Shown: positions 1 through 8,684, numbered from the stretch's first letter. The stretch is 53,394 nt of DNA from Bacteroidales bacterium (GCA_017649945.1 JAGCFU010000058.1:1-53394), one strand, 5' to 3'. Translations and numbers: made by a program. The notes: generated by a model from the sequence alone, not told the origin.

Positions 1-1128
1 GTCGCAGTTGTCGAGGCAGTGCGCATAGTGGTCGATAAACACCTCGCTGAGGCTGCTGTATGTGTGTAACTCAAAGACTACCAACAGGTTTTTGTTTGCA
101 TATTGCTCGCGTAAAGCCTTCACTGTTGCCAATACCTTCGACGGTGCATGAGCGAAATCACGGAACACGAGGTTGCCTTTGGCCTTGTTTTCAAATAAAA
201 GTTCAAGTCTTCTTGCAGCGCCTTTGAATGTCTTGATAGCCTCGTAAAACTGTGCATCGCTGATGCCGACTTGTTTGGCAACATAACGTGCAGCGTTGAT
301 ATTCTTCATGTTATGCTCACCGAAGATCTGCACCTTCTCCTCTTTTCCGTCAGGCATCATCAAAATGGTGTCGTCGCCGTCGGTTTTGTATGGATGAATC
401 TCGTAGCCATACGTTGGAACTGTTGCGTTTCCCGCTACTTTCTTAGCTTCGACATCATTGCCGTCGTAAATCAGGCAGCCGCCTTTCTCAATGGTATTTA
501 CAAATATTCTAAACTGCTCGAGGTAGCAATCGAATGTCGGGAAAACATTGACATGGTCCCAGCCGATGCCCGAAATCACTGCAATATGCGGATGATATTT
601 GTGGAATTTCGGCACTCGGTCGATAGGCGAAGTGAGGTATTCGTCGCCTTCAATCACCATGTATTTCGCGGTCTCGCTGAGACGCACCATCACGTCGAAG
701 CCTTCAAGTTGCGCTCCGACCATGAAATCGGTCTCGATGCCGGCTTGTTTCATCACATGCAGAATCATCGACGTTATCGTCGTCTTACCGTGACTGCCGC
801 CAATCACAATGCGGATTTTGTCTTTGCTTTGCTCGTAAAGATATTCCGGATACGAGTAAATCTTAAGTCCAAGTTCTTGAGCGCGAACGAGTTCCGGGTT
901 GTCGATACGCGCATGCATGCCCAAAATGACGGCTTCGTATGTGTCATCTAAAAATTCCGGATGCCAACCGAATTCTTTCGGCAAGATACCTTCTTTCTCC
1001 AAACGTGTTCTTGAAGGCTCAAAAATCTCGTCATCGGAGCCTGTAACTTCATAACCTTTTCTGTGTAAAGCGATTGCGAGATTGTGCATCGCACTGCCGC
1101 CGACTGCAATAAAATGGACTTTTTTCAT
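1..1128 (-). CDS. mpl: Mpl-type UDP-N-acetylmuramate:murein-peptide ligase (3' end cut by window)
   Basis: Mur-ligase family enzyme that joins an amino acid or recycled peptide to UDP-MurNAc in the cytoplasm. The frame is open from an ATG at 1128 to the window edge (376 codons), so the C-terminal domain is incomplete. It begins with a Rossmann-like stretch (VHFIAVGGSAMHNLA). The Mur ATP-binding motif GGSHGKTT lies near residue 112, followed by EGDEYLTSP. The acidic EGDEY segment and HNLA start resemble Mpl and its Bacteroidetes relatives more than true MurC, but without the C-terminus MurC is not fully excluded. A TAAATTTG promoter lies about 20 bp upstream. It is divergent from xerD. Confidence 0.8.
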   Translation of the reverse strand, partial: MKKVHFIAVGGSAMHNLAIALHRKGYEVTGSDDEIFEPSRTRLEKEGILPKEFGWHPEFLDDTYEAVILGMHARIDNPELVRAQELGLKIYSYPEYLYEQSKDKIRIVIGGSHGKTTITSMILHVMKQAGIETDFMVGAQLEGFDVMVRLSETAKYMVIEGDEYLTSPIDRVPKFHKYHPHIAVISGIGWDHVNVFPTFDCYLEQFRIFVNTIEKGGCLIYDGNDVEAKKVAGNATVPTYGYEIHPYKTDGDDTILMMPDGKEEKVQIFGEHNMKNINAARYVAKQVGISDAQFYEAIKTFKGAARRLELLFENKAKGNLVFRDFAHAPSKVLATVKALREQYANKNLLVVFELHTYSSLSEVFIDHYAHCLDNCD

Positions 1129-1148
1129 ATTTTCAATATTTGTCACCG

Positions 1149-1156
1149 CAAATTTA
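1149..1156 (-). promoter_or_regulatory. Bacteroidetes -7 box of mpl
   Basis: Minus-strand TAAATTTG matches the TAnnTTTG consensus and leaves a leader of roughly 15 nt before the ATG at 1128. Confidence 0.55.
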
Positions 1157-1182
1157 CAAAAAAAATCAAACAATTATAGATA

Positions 1183-1251
1183 TTTTAATGCCATTTTCGA
1201 ATTGCTCTCAGTACCCTGTGGCAAGTCACTATTCTGCAAATGGCATTAAAA
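1183..1251. repeat. 14-bp inverted repeat with 41-bp interior
   Basis: TTTTAATGCCATTT at 1183-1196 is matched exactly by its reverse complement at 1238-1251. The interior is less AT-rich. It lies between the mpl and xerD promoters. It could be a stem-loop or a tiny MITE-like relic; no ORF is present. Confidence 0.5.
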
Positions 1252-1262
1252 ATATTAAAAAA

Positions 1263-1291
1263 CTAATGGCTAATAGCTAATGGCTAATGGC
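1263..1291. repeat. Short tandem GCTAATGG-type repeat
   Basis: Three to four imperfect copies of an 8-bp unit (GCTAATGG / GCTAATAG) sit just before the xerD promoter. The same unit recurs in both orientations at 34294-34350, so it is a dispersed extragenic repeat of this host. Confidence 0.6.
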
Positions 1292-1298
1292 TTTTTTA

Positions 1299-1306
1299 TA
1301 TATTTG
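1299..1306 (+). promoter_or_regulatory. -7 box of xerD
   Basis: TATATTTG followed by CA fits the Bacteroidetes consensus and lies 17 bp before the xerD ATG at 1324. Confidence 0.5.
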
Positions 1307-1323
1307 CAAAAGAAATTTATAAA

Positions 1324-2250
1324 ATGTTATTGGATAAAAGTCTAATAAAAAGTTTCAGCGATTATCTCCGTCTTGAGCAGTCGTTGTCTGACAATACCTT
1401 GAATGCGTATTGCCATGATATTGAATTGTTTAGGCAGCATCTTGAGGATAATGGCAATTCTCTCTCCATAACAGATATCACGCATAACAATATCGAGGAT
1501 TTCTTGGCGAAGTTGTATGATTTGGGTATCAGTTCTTCGTCGCAAGCCCGCATCTTATCCGGATTGAAGAGTTTTTACAGATATCTTCTTCAGGAGAAGA
1601 TTTGCGAAGAAGACCCCACCCTGCTTGTCGGCTTCCCGTCAATCGGCAGGCACATACCTGAAGTGTTAAGTTACGAAGAAATCGTGAAGATGCTCGAGGT
1701 CATCGATTTAAGCCAGCAGTTCGGGCATCGCAACAAGGCTATTATCGAGGTGATGTATGGCTGCGGACTTCGTGTTTCGGAGGTTATATCATTGAATATC
1801 AGTGATATTTATGTCAAAGATGAGTTTGTCCGCATCATTGGCAAAGGCGATAAGGAAAGACTTGTTCCCATTGGCAAGAAAACCCTGAAAGAACTGATGC
1901 TTTACACCCGTGGCGAGCGTCTTCATCAGGATATCAAGCCGAAATTCAGCGACAAGGTGTTCATCAGCGCGCGAGGCACAAGCCTGACACGCCAAAGCGT
2001 CTTTCTTTTAGTAAAAAGTCTTGCCGAAAAAGCAGGTGTCAAGAAGACTATCAGTCCGCACACGCTACGGCATTCGTTTGCCACACATCTTCTCGAAGGC
2101 GGCGCCGATTTGCGTGCAGTACAGCAGATGTTGGGACATTCAAGTATCTCGACGACTGAGATTTACACCCACGTCTCAGACGAGTATCTGCGTCAGGTGA
2201 TTATGGAGTTTCATCCGCGCTGGCATTCCCAGAACACCTCAACTAACTGA
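1324..2250 (+). CDS. xerD: Site-specific tyrosine recombinase XerD
   Basis: 308-aa recombinase that resolves chromosome dimers at dif with XerC. The N-terminal SAM-like DNA-binding domain spans about residues 8-90 and the catalytic domain about 110-300. Catalytic features are visible: Arg in GCGLRVSE, Lys in GKGDKERLVPI, HTLRH, LGHSS and the nucleophile Tyr in STTEIYTHV. Length and motifs match XerC/D; XerD rather than XerC is inferred from family resemblance. The last 40 bp overlap the 3' end of the convergent gene at 2211-2642. Confidence 0.9.
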   Translation: MLLDKSLIKSFSDYLRLEQSLSDNTLNAYCHDIELFRQHLEDNGNSLSITDITHNNIEDFLAKLYDLGISSSSQARILSGLKSFYRYLLQEKICEEDPTLLVGFPSIGRHIPEVLSYEEIVKMLEVIDLSQQFGHRNKAIIEVMYGCGLRVSEVISLNISDIYVKDEFVRIIGKGDKERLVPIGKKTLKELMLYTRGERLHQDIKPKFSDKVFISARGTSLTRQSVFLLVKSLAEKAGVKKTISPHTLRHSFATHLLEGGADLRAVQQMLGHSSISTTEIYTHVSDEYLRQVIMEFHPRWHSQNTSTN

Positions 2251-2642
2251 TTGTCATCGAAATAGAAGTCGAGATTCAACTCTTCATAAGTGATGCAGTC
2301 GCCGTCTTCCTTGTCTTCAATGAAATTTTCGTAGCCGTTTTGTTTCATCAGCTCGACGAGTTCATCTTTGTTCAAATCGAAGATTTTAGCCTCGAAAAGT
2401 TCCGTTTTCTCATTGAAAGTGTAGAAATTGGTCAGTTTCATCTCTGCGTCGCCCTCGAAATAGGCCGAGAAATCGTTGTCTTCGTAGTCAAGGACAACTA
2501 CATGGCTGTCGTCTTCGTAGGCTGAATCGATTTCCTCTTGGTTTGTGGGCTGCCCAAGCACTTCGACAACATCATCGATAAGCATCCCGAAGCTGAGGTC
2601 GCCATATCCTTTTAAAGGTTCTATTTTAAAATTTTCCATCAT
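2211..2642 (-). CDS. Unknown acidic cytoplasmic protein
   Basis: 143 aa, strongly acidic, no signal peptide or membrane span. I do not recognise the family. The N-terminal part (GYGDLSFGM, VVEVLGQPT) resembles the start of small lipoprotein-like BamE/SmpA folds only loosely. It starts with two consecutive Met codons. It converges on and overlaps xerD by 40 bp at the 3' ends, and lies downstream of the permease gene on the same strand with a 17-bp gap, so it may be read with it. Confidence 0.65.
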   Translation of the reverse strand: MMENFKIEPLKGYGDLSFGMLIDDVVEVLGQPTNQEEIDSAYEDDSHVVVLDYEDNDFSAYFEGDAEMKLTNFYTFNEKTELFEAKIFDLNKDELVELMKQNGYENFIEDKEDGDCITYEELNLDFYFDDNQLVEVFWECQRG

Positions 2643-2659
2643 GATTTTTTATATTTTAA

Positions 2660-3880
2660 TTATTCAAATCTTATTGATTTAGAAGGTCTTACGTTATTTA
2701 TAAGCATCGTCGGCAAAAGCAGCATCATCACCCAGAGAATCATCGTTCCGACGTTTAAGATGATGATATGCCAAATGTTCAGTTCAATCGGAACTGCCGA
2801 GAGATAGTACGATTCCGGCGAGAGCGAGATGATGTTGGTGAATTTTTGGATTAGGCACAACCCTATCCCTATCACGTCGCCTATTGCCATACCTATTAAT
2901 AATATGCGGCACGAACGTCTGAGGAAGATGCTCCTGATGAGTCCGTTGCTCGCTCCCATAGCCTTGAGCAGACCTATTGTCGAGGTGCGTTCAAGTATGA
3001 TTATCAGCAACATACTGATGATTGTGATGCCAGCCACAAGCAACATCAGCACTATGATAATCACCACGTTCATATCCTGAAGCTCGAGCCAGTCGAATAT
3101 CTGAGGATAGCTCTCCATAGCCGAATACGACACGAGTTCCGTCGGGATGCTGTAATAAATCTGGCGGTTGTATTCGTTGATGAGTGCTTCATTATCAACC
3201 CAAATCTCAAGATGGCCTATTTCTCCGTTGTCCCATCCGTTTAGTCTTCTGATTTGATTCAAGTCGCAGTAAACGAAACGTTCGTCGCATTCCTGAAGTC
3301 CGGTTTCGTATATGCCTTTCACGTTGAATTTTCGTCCGCGGGCCTTCATCTCAGTGTCGACAAACCAGATTCTTACCGGGTCGCCGATATTCAAATTCAT
3401 CTTATGGGCAATGATGTTCGATATCACCACATCGTTAGAGCGTTCATTCTCAGTGTATTGCGGAATCTCGCCACTAACAAGATATGAATCAATATATTTC
3501 CAATTATACTCAAAATCTACGCCTTTGAGGACAACCGCCTGAATCTCCTCATCAGTCTTGATGATGCCGGCTTTGTTGGCGGTTTTGTGCATCTCAGTGA
3601 TGAAAGGCTTGTCGAGACGTGCGTTCAGGACGCTGTCAAACAGAAAGGGTGTCTCCTCTATCGACTCGTTTTGGTTCAGCGCCTGGATGTGAATCGGGGC
3701 TACAAAACCTATGACTTTATCCCTGATTTGGTTTTTGAATCCGACGACTACCGCAATGGAAATCAACATGATAGCTATGCCGAGCGCCACGCTTGCCACT
3801 GCAATACGCATCACTGTCGAAGACAGATTTTCCTTCGACAAAGAAAAAATTCTTTTCGATATGAATGTCGCCGCGTTCAT
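2660..3880 (-). CDS. LolE/FtsX-type ABC transporter permease
   Basis: 406 aa from the ATG at 3880, which gives a sensible N-terminus (MNAATFISKRIFS); an upstream ATG at 3925 lies before the promoter. An N-terminal membrane span (about residues 28-50) is followed by a large periplasmic MacB-like domain and three C-terminal spans (about 265-400), the FtsX/LolC/LolE topology. Such permeases pull lipoproteins from the inner membrane with a LolD-type ATPase, which is not in this window. It shares a 38-bp divergent promoter region with namZ. Confidence 0.85.
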   Translation of the reverse strand: MNAATFISKRIFSLSKENLSSTVMRIAVASVALGIAIMLISIAVVVGFKNQIRDKVIGFVAPIHIQALNQNESIEETPFLFDSVLNARLDKPFITEMHKTANKAGIIKTDEEIQAVVLKGVDFEYNWKYIDSYLVSGEIPQYTENERSNDVVISNIIAHKMNLNIGDPVRIWFVDTEMKARGRKFNVKGIYETGLQECDERFVYCDLNQIRRLNGWDNGEIGHLEIWVDNEALINEYNRQIYYSIPTELVSYSAMESYPQIFDWLELQDMNVVIIIVLMLLVAGITIISMLLIIILERTSTIGLLKAMGASNGLIRSIFLRRSCRILLIGMAIGDVIGIGLCLIQKFTNIISLSPESYYLSAVPIELNIWHIIILNVGTMILWVMMLLLPTMLINNVRPSKSIRFE

Positions 3881-3896
3881 TTTTTTCTTATCATTG

Positions 3897-3904
3897 CAAA
3901 AATA
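3897..3904 (-). promoter_or_regulatory. -7 box of the LolE-type permease
   Basis: Minus-strand TATTTTTG followed by CA, 16 bp before the ATG at 3880. It supports that start over the upstream one. Confidence 0.5.
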
Positions 3905-3918
3905 AAAAAATATTGAAT

Positions 3919-5103
3919 ATGGCAAGGAAATTTTTAGCTTTATTTGCTATAATTATATGTATTTCACTGAATATCAGCGGACAAGAGTTGAAAATTCTTG
4001 ATGCTAAAGATGCTGTCGTAGGAGCTTCGAGGATGGAAAAATATCTTCCTATGCTTGACAGCAAACGCGTAGGGGTGGTCGCTAACCAGACGAGCATCAT
4101 GGACAACGGCACGCATCTCATCGACACTTTGCTGAGTCGTGGCGTCAATGTGGTGAGGATTTTCACTCCAGAGCACGGTTTCCGTGGCACTGCCGATGAA
4201 GGAGCATCGATAGCATCAGGAGTCGATGAAAAGACCGGGATTGCCATTGTTTCGCTTTACGGCAAGAATAAAAAGCCTTATGCCGAACAGCTGCAAGGCA
4301 TCGATATCATTGTTTTTGACCTGCAAGACGTGGGATGCCGTTTCTACACTTACATTTCTACGATGACATATGTGATGGAGGCCGCTGTTGAAAACAATAT
4401 TCCTGTCATCGTCCTCGACCGTCCTAATCCGAACGGCTTTTATGTCGACGGTCCTGTACTTGAAAAAGACAACGCCTCATTTGTTGGAATGCATTGTGTG
4501 CCAATCGTTTACGGCTTGACAATCGGAGAATATGCCATGATGGTCAACGGCGAGAGATGGCTCGTCGACAGCTTGCAATGTGACTTGACTGTTGTTCCGC
4601 TTGGTAACTATGACAGAAACGCCATTTACAGGCTTCCGGTTAAGCCGTCGCCAAACCTGCCAAACTGGGAATCGGTGTACCTCTACCCTTCTCTTTGTCT
4701 GTTTGAAGGCACGAACGTGAGTGTAGGACGCGGCACTGATATGCCGTTTCAGGTCTACGGACATCCTGCAATGACCGATGACTTCGTGTTTGTGCCGAGA
4801 ACCGCCGAAGGTCACCGTGCACCATTATATTCCGACAAGGAATGTCATGGCAAAGACCTCCTGGAATATGCGCATCGTTACAGAAACAACGAGAAAAAGC
4901 TGAACCTTTCGTGGATTCTTGACGCTCGTAATCAGCTTAAGGATGATGAGAAATTCTTTAACAGTTATTTCATAAAGTTGGTTGGCGTTGCCGACCTGCA
5001 ACAAAAAATCGATTCCGCCTTTACCGAGGATGAGATTCGTTCATCGTGGAAGGACGGAATCGATAATTATCTGATAATCAGAGAAAAATATCTGATTTAT
5101 TAG
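3919..5103 (+). CDS. namZ: Exo-beta-N-acetylmuramidase NamZ (DUF1343, GH171)
   Basis: 394 aa. The ATG at 3919 gives a clean signal peptide (FLALFAIIICISLNISGQ), so the protein is exported. Family signatures are strong: RVGVVANQTS, EHGFRGTADEGA and FDLQDVGCRFYTYISTM. DUF1343 proteins are now known as NamZ, exo-lytic enzymes that release MurNAc from peptidoglycan fragments, known from Tannerella. With mpl nearby this fits murein recycling, though the two are not in one operon. The stop codon overlaps the end of the convergent aminotransferase gene by 4 bp. Confidence 0.88.
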   Translation: MARKFLALFAIIICISLNISGQELKILDAKDAVVGASRMEKYLPMLDSKRVGVVANQTSIMDNGTHLIDTLLSRGVNVVRIFTPEHGFRGTADEGASIASGVDEKTGIAIVSLYGKNKKPYAEQLQGIDIIVFDLQDVGCRFYTYISTMTYVMEAAVENNIPVIVLDRPNPNGFYVDGPVLEKDNASFVGMHCVPIVYGLTIGEYAMMVNGERWLVDSLQCDLTVVPLGNYDRNAIYRLPVKPSPNLPNWESVYLYPSLCLFEGTNVSVGRGTDMPFQVYGHPAMTDDFVFVPRTAEGHRAPLYSDKECHGKDLLEYAHRYRNNEKKLNLSWILDARNQLKDDEKFFNSYFIKLVGVADLQQKIDSAFTEDEIRSSWKDGIDNYLIIREKYLIY

Positions 5104-6302
5104 TGCATTCTCTTACCTGGATACACTTCAAGAGCTTTTCCGAGTATCATCATGGCGTCGCGGAGGTCGTCGCAGTTGAGGCAGTAGCTCAAGCGCACTT
5201 CCTGACGGCCGAGACCGATTGTTGAGTAGAATCCGCTTGCAGGAGCGAGCATCACTGTCTTGCCTTCGTAATTGAAGTCGGTGAGCATCCACTTGCAGAA
5301 TTTGTCGGAGTCGTCAATCGGCAGATGTGCCACGATGTAGAAAGCGCCTTTAGGTGTCGGGCAGTATGCTCCCGGAATCTTGTTGATGCCTTCGACGCAG
5401 ACGTCACGACGTTTCACGTATTCAGCCACGATGGCGTCGAAATATGAAATCGGGGTGTCGAGAGCGGCTTCACCAGCCACCTGACCGTATGTAGGAGGCG
5501 ACAGACGAGCCTGGGCGAACTTCATTGCCGTGTTGATGACTTCACGGTTGCGTGTCACCATACGACCGACGCGGATACCGCAAGCGCTGAAACGCTTTGA
5601 CACTGAGTCGATCAATATGACATTATCGTCAACACCTTTGAGGCTCATCGCTGAATAATGTTTTGAACCGTCGTAGCAAAACTCACGATAGACCTCATCG
5701 GAAATGAGATAGAGGTCATATTTCAGGATGATCTGACGCAGACGTTCCATCTCCTCTTCTGAATAGAGGTAACCTGTAGGGTTGTTAGGGTTGCAGATGA
5801 GAATAGCTTTGGTGTGCTCTGTGATAGCTTTCTCAAAGTCCTCGATCGGAGGAAGAGCGAAGCCGTTGCTGATCTCAGAATAGATCGGGCGTACACGCAC
5901 TCCTGCTGTCTGGGCGAAGCCGTTGTAGTTTGCGTAGAACGGTTCCGGGATGATGATCTCATCGTCAGGGTCCATGATGGTCTGGAAGGCTATTGAAAGA
6001 GCCTCAGAAGCACCGTTTGTAACGATGATGTCATCCGGAGTCACGTGGATGTTCAGTCTGTCATAATATTCGCAGAGTTTCTTTCTGTAAGAAAGAGTAC
6101 CGGCAGAATGGGTGTATTTGATAACTTTTTCGTCATAATTCTTGACAGCTTCAAGGGCGTATGGAGTTGTCGCGATATCTGGCTGACCGATATTCAGGTG
6201 ATACACGTGAATACCTCTTGATTTTGCTTCGTCAGCGAAAGGAACGAGCTTTCTGATTGGCGAAGCCGGCATGAACTGGCCTTTTTTTGAAATTCTCGGC
6301 AT
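5100..6302 (-). CDS. PLP-dependent aminotransferase, class I/II (AspAT-like)
   Basis: 400 aa fold-type I aminotransferase. Visible landmarks are the substrate segment NIGQPDIATTP, the cofactor segment TNGASEALS, NPNNPTG, SDEVYREF with the PLP-contacting Asp/Tyr, the Schiff-base Lys in SVSKRFSACG, and the carboxylate-binding Arg in VRLSYC. This is the pattern of aspartate/aromatic aminotransferases; substrate cannot be set from sequence alone. It lies 16 bp behind the DUF1573 gene and is probably cotranscribed with it. Confidence 0.88.
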   Translation of the reverse strand: MPRISKKGQFMPASPIRKLVPFADEAKSRGIHVYHLNIGQPDIATTPYALEAVKNYDEKVIKYTHSAGTLSYRKKLCEYYDRLNIHVTPDDIIVTNGASEALSIAFQTIMDPDDEIIIPEPFYANYNGFAQTAGVRVRPIYSEISNGFALPPIEDFEKAITEHTKAILICNPNNPTGYLYSEEEMERLRQIILKYDLYLISDEVYREFCYDGSKHYSAMSLKGVDDNVILIDSVSKRFSACGIRVGRMVTRNREVINTAMKFAQARLSPPTYGQVAGEAALDTPISYFDAIVAEYVKRRDVCVEGINKIPGAYCPTPKGAFYIVAHLPIDDSDKFCKWMLTDFNYEGKTVMLAPASGFYSTIGLGRQEVRLSYCLNCDDLRDAMMILGKALEVYPGKRMH

Positions 6303-6318
6303 AATATAAAATTAGGTA

Positions 6319-6759
6319 TTAGTTATTCTTGTTGACAGGGCTGCCTACGCTTTCCATTTTCAATGGAGCCGCGTCAGTTGGCTGAGGCTCGATGGTACCT
6401 TTGATATGCAGTTTTATCTCTTTGTTAACAACAGCATTAGAGAACACTGTGACATATTTGTTAAAGTTACCTGGACGGTCGGTGTTTTTGTAAGTCACCT
6501 TGATGCAGTTTGATTCTCCTGGGAGTATCGGCTGTTTTGGCCATTCCGGGACGGTGCATCCGCATGACGATTTAGGTTGTGAGAGGATAAGCGGTTCGTT
6601 ACCGGTGTTGACAAACACGAAGTCATAAGAGCCGTTGCCTTTGAACGGGATATTACCGAAATCATGGTTGGTTTCCTTGAAGGTTATTTCCGGACCGTTT
6701 TGTGCAAATAATGAACACATTAAGAACAATGCGCTGATTAAAACAAATAATTTTTTCAT
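6319..6759 (-). CDS. DUF1573 secreted protein
   Basis: 146 aa with a signal peptide (FVLISALFLMCSLFAQ) and one DUF1573 Ig-like domain: HDFGNIPFKGNGSYDF, FVNTGNEPLILSQPKSSCGC, and a conserved CGCTVPEWPKQP segment. DUF1573 proteins are abundant exported proteins of Bacteroidetes with no defined reaction. It has its own promoter and leads a two-gene unit with the aminotransferase. Confidence 0.85.
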   Translation of the reverse strand: MKKLFVLISALFLMCSLFAQNGPEITFKETNHDFGNIPFKGNGSYDFVFVNTGNEPLILSQPKSSCGCTVPEWPKQPILPGESNCIKVTYKNTDRPGNFNKYVTVFSNAVVNKEIKLHIKGTIEPQPTDAAPLKMESVGSPVNKNN

Positions 6760-6788
6760 ATCAAAAAATTTATTACAATTTCAACCTA

Positions 6789-6796
6789 CAAAGATA
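6789..6796 (-). promoter_or_regulatory. -7 box of the DUF1573-aminotransferase unit
   Basis: Minus-strand TATCTTTG, 30 bp before the ATG at 6759. Confidence 0.55.
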
Positions 6797-6859
6797 CATA
6801 ATTTTCTAATATGTGAAATGAAAAATAATTTTTTTAAAAAATTGAAAAAAAATGTCGGG

Positions 6860-6884
6860 GGTATTCAAAAAAGGTGTACTTTTG
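6860..6884 (+). promoter_or_regulatory. tRNA-Met promoter with GGTATTC upstream box
   Basis: The -7 box TACTTTTG at 6877-6884 is followed by CA, with the tRNA starting at 6897. GGTATTCAAAAA starts 17 bp before the -7 box. The same box with the same 17-bp offset precedes rplS. Confidence 0.6.
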
Positions 6885-6896
6885 CACCCTGAAAAC

Positions 6897-6970
6897 GGCG
6901 GGGTAGCTCAGTTGGTTAGAGCGTCGGATTCATAACCCGGAGGTCATGAGTTCAATTCTCATCCCCGCTA
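6897..6970 (+). tRNA. tRNA-Met(CAT)
   Basis: 74-nt cloverleaf: acceptor GGCGGGG/CCCCGCT (closing G.U pair), D stem GCTC/GAGC, anticodon loop TTCATAA, T arm ATGAG-TTCAATT-CTCAT and discriminator A. CCA is not encoded. The pair below the anticodon loop is an A-C mismatch. The base 1-72 G.U pair argues against the initiator type. An Ile tRNA with lysidine-modified CAT is an alternative. Its 3' end is the integration site of the provirus, which restores the tRNA. Confidence 0.9.
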
Positions 6971-6972
6971 CA
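6946..6972 (+). repeat. attL (27-bp core)
   Basis: The 27 bp from the T arm to just past the tRNA 3' end are repeated exactly at 30381-30407. The bases flanking each copy differ, so this is the limit of identity. Confidence 0.92.
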
Positions 6973-6991
6973 CTTGTAACTATTTGATTAT

Positions 6992-7011
6992 CAGCGAGTT
7001 TCGGCTCGCTG
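6992..7011. other. Stem-loop just inside attL
   Basis: CAGCGAG and CTCGCTG form a 7-bp stem around TTTCGG. There is no good T-run after it on either strand, so it may be a protein-binding or processing structure rather than a terminator. Confidence 0.45.
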
Positions 7012-7026
7012 GTGTCATTTTACCGG

Positions 7027-7038
7027 GGCAGCAACGGG
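7027..7038 (+). repeat. Candidate integrase arm-type site, left
   Basis: GGCAGCAACGGG recurs once more in the same orientation at 30290-30301, inside the opposite end of the element. Paired subterminal repeats near att cores are typical of integrase or excisionase binding. Confidence 0.4.
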
Positions 7039-7096
7039 TCAGCACTTTATCGGATATCAACTTATTTTCTTTGTCGGGGCAAAGAAAATAAAAAAA

Positions 7097-8260
7097 ATGT
7101 CTAAATCGCAGAAAATCAACGAATTAACACAGTACACCTTACCGCGCTATGTGGATGGCGAAGACAGCTACATTATTTTCTACGCCTACTACCCTCCTAC
7201 CGGCTCGATGCGCCGCAAACGCATCAAACTCAATTATATACATTCCAAATCACAGCGCAAAAAACGCGCTGGAGAACTCATGCGACGCCTGGTGCAGATG
7301 CTTTCCAGTGGCTGGTCGCCTTGGGATGATCTGGAGAATGAAGGCTTGACAATTTTTGCCGAAGCTCTGACCGACTATAAGGCTCATATCCAGCATGATT
7401 ATAATATAAAATTGTTAAAAGAGTCGTCGTTTAACACCTACACAAGCTATCTGAAAATGCTCGATCTGTATCTGGAGACGCACAAAATCAAATTTTTAGA
7501 CCAGTTCGACTACAATTTTATGACAAAATTTTTGGACTGGATTTTGTATGATCGGAAAAATACGGCCAGAACCTACAATAATTACTGTGGATTTTTTGTT
7601 ACGCTATGCGAATTTTTCATTAAGAAAAAATACCTGGCGAAGAATCCGGCACTGGAACTAAAGAAAATCCCAAAGTCCAGGATCGAAAAGCAGCGCGACA
7701 TCTTTACCTCGGAAGATCTAACGGAGCTGTTTCGACGCTTGGAGCGACACGATCGTAAATTCCTCCTGGCTTGTTATTTTGAATATTACTGTTATATCAG
7801 ACCTGGCGAGCTGTGGCGTATCAAGGTCGGCGACGTCAATCTGAGAGAACAGACATTGACCGTCTCTGCGAAGATCTCTAAGTCGAGCCGAACAGACGTT
7901 ATTACTATTCCTCGGATTGTGATAGAGTTGTTGCTGGATCTGGGAGTATTACAGAAGCCGGCTGACAATTACATCTTCGGTGAGAGGTTTGAGACCTGCA
8001 GCCGTCCAGGTGAACGCAAAATGTTTTCGCATTATTGGGAGCGACACATTGTATCGCCTCGCGGCATATTTCCAGAGCTGAAAAACCGCCGCGTGTGCTT
8101 CTACAGTTTAAAGGGCACTGGTATTACAAATATGCTGGAAAACAGCGTGCCGTCAATAGTGGTGCAGCGACAGGCGCGGCACCGCCATCTGACGACAACC
8201 GAAATATACATGCAGACAAAACAGATCCGCACCAGCGAAGAGCTGGCCGACTACCGGTAA
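7097..8260 (+). CDS. int: Provirus integrase, tyrosine recombinase
   Basis: 387 aa. The N-terminal part carries a SAM-like core-binding domain (about residues 95-200). In the catalytic domain the first Arg is in YIRPGELWRI, the Lys in AKISKSSR, and the nucleophile Tyr in TTTEIYMQ. The usual HxxR box reads YSLK and is followed by GTG; the late His box reads ARHRH. YxxK replacements are common among Bacteroidetes integrases. It sits 124 bp from attL and points into the element, converging on the late operon with a 19-bp gap. It presumably recombines the 27-bp tRNA-end core. Confidence 0.9.
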   Translation: MSKSQKINELTQYTLPRYVDGEDSYIIFYAYYPPTGSMRRKRIKLNYIHSKSQRKKRAGELMRRLVQMLSSGWSPWDDLENEGLTIFAEALTDYKAHIQHDYNIKLLKESSFNTYTSYLKMLDLYLETHKIKFLDQFDYNFMTKFLDWILYDRKNTARTYNNYCGFFVTLCEFFIKKKYLAKNPALELKKIPKSRIEKQRDIFTSEDLTELFRRLERHDRKFLLACYFEYYCYIRPGELWRIKVGDVNLREQTLTVSAKISKSSRTDVITIPRIVIELLLDLGVLQKPADNYIFGERFETCSRPGERKMFSHYWERHIVSPRGIFPELKNRRVCFYSLKGTGITNMLENSVPSIVVQRQARHRHLTTTEIYMQTKQIRTSEELADYR

Positions 8261-8279
8261 GATAAATAGCTTGGGCGTT

Positions 8280-8684
8280 TTAGATAATTTCTTTGAAATT
8301 TTTGTAAAGATACTCGCCTATTTCGCGCAAGGCTGTAGCCTGTTCCTGAGCTGTAAGCTGCTTGCCGTCGCCTATTGGAAGTATTCTCTGCGTGTCGTTG
8401 TAACGGCCCTTTTTAAACTCAATCTTTATTCTGTTATCGAGATCTGCAACGATATACCATCCTGGTTTGTTGTCGATGGTGGTGACGGCAAAACGCTCGT
8501 TGTCTATGGGTTTAATGGGAATCGGCTTTATATCAATGGTCTTAATGTCATGGTTGCCTACAAAATTGATGTAGGCCTCCGTCTGCTCCATGCGGCGCAG
8601 GGCATCGGACCGGTTGCGGCCGACAACCCTTGCATCCAGTTCGTCGCCGTTGGTTAATTCGATTTTTATCTGATAGCGTTTCAT
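8280..8684 (-). CDS. Unknown provirus protein, end of late operon
   Basis: 134 aa, soluble, no signal peptide or membrane span. Several short beta-rich segments (YQIKIELTNGDEL, RFAVTTIDNKPGWYIVAD) are followed by a helical tail (LREIGEYLYKNF). I do not recognise the family. It is the last gene of the minus-strand late unit and converges with int. Confidence 0.6.
   Translation of the reverse strand: MKRYQIKIELTNGDELDARVVGRNRSDALRRMEQTEAYINFVGNHDIKTIDIKPIPIKPIDNERFAVTTIDNKPGWYIVADLDNRIKIEFKKGRYNDTQRILPIGDGKQLTAQEQATALREIGEYLYKNFKEII

Noticed and set aside
271-951. Plus-strand open frame opposite mpl
   Set aside because: Antisense shadow of a clearly conserved Mur-ligase gene.
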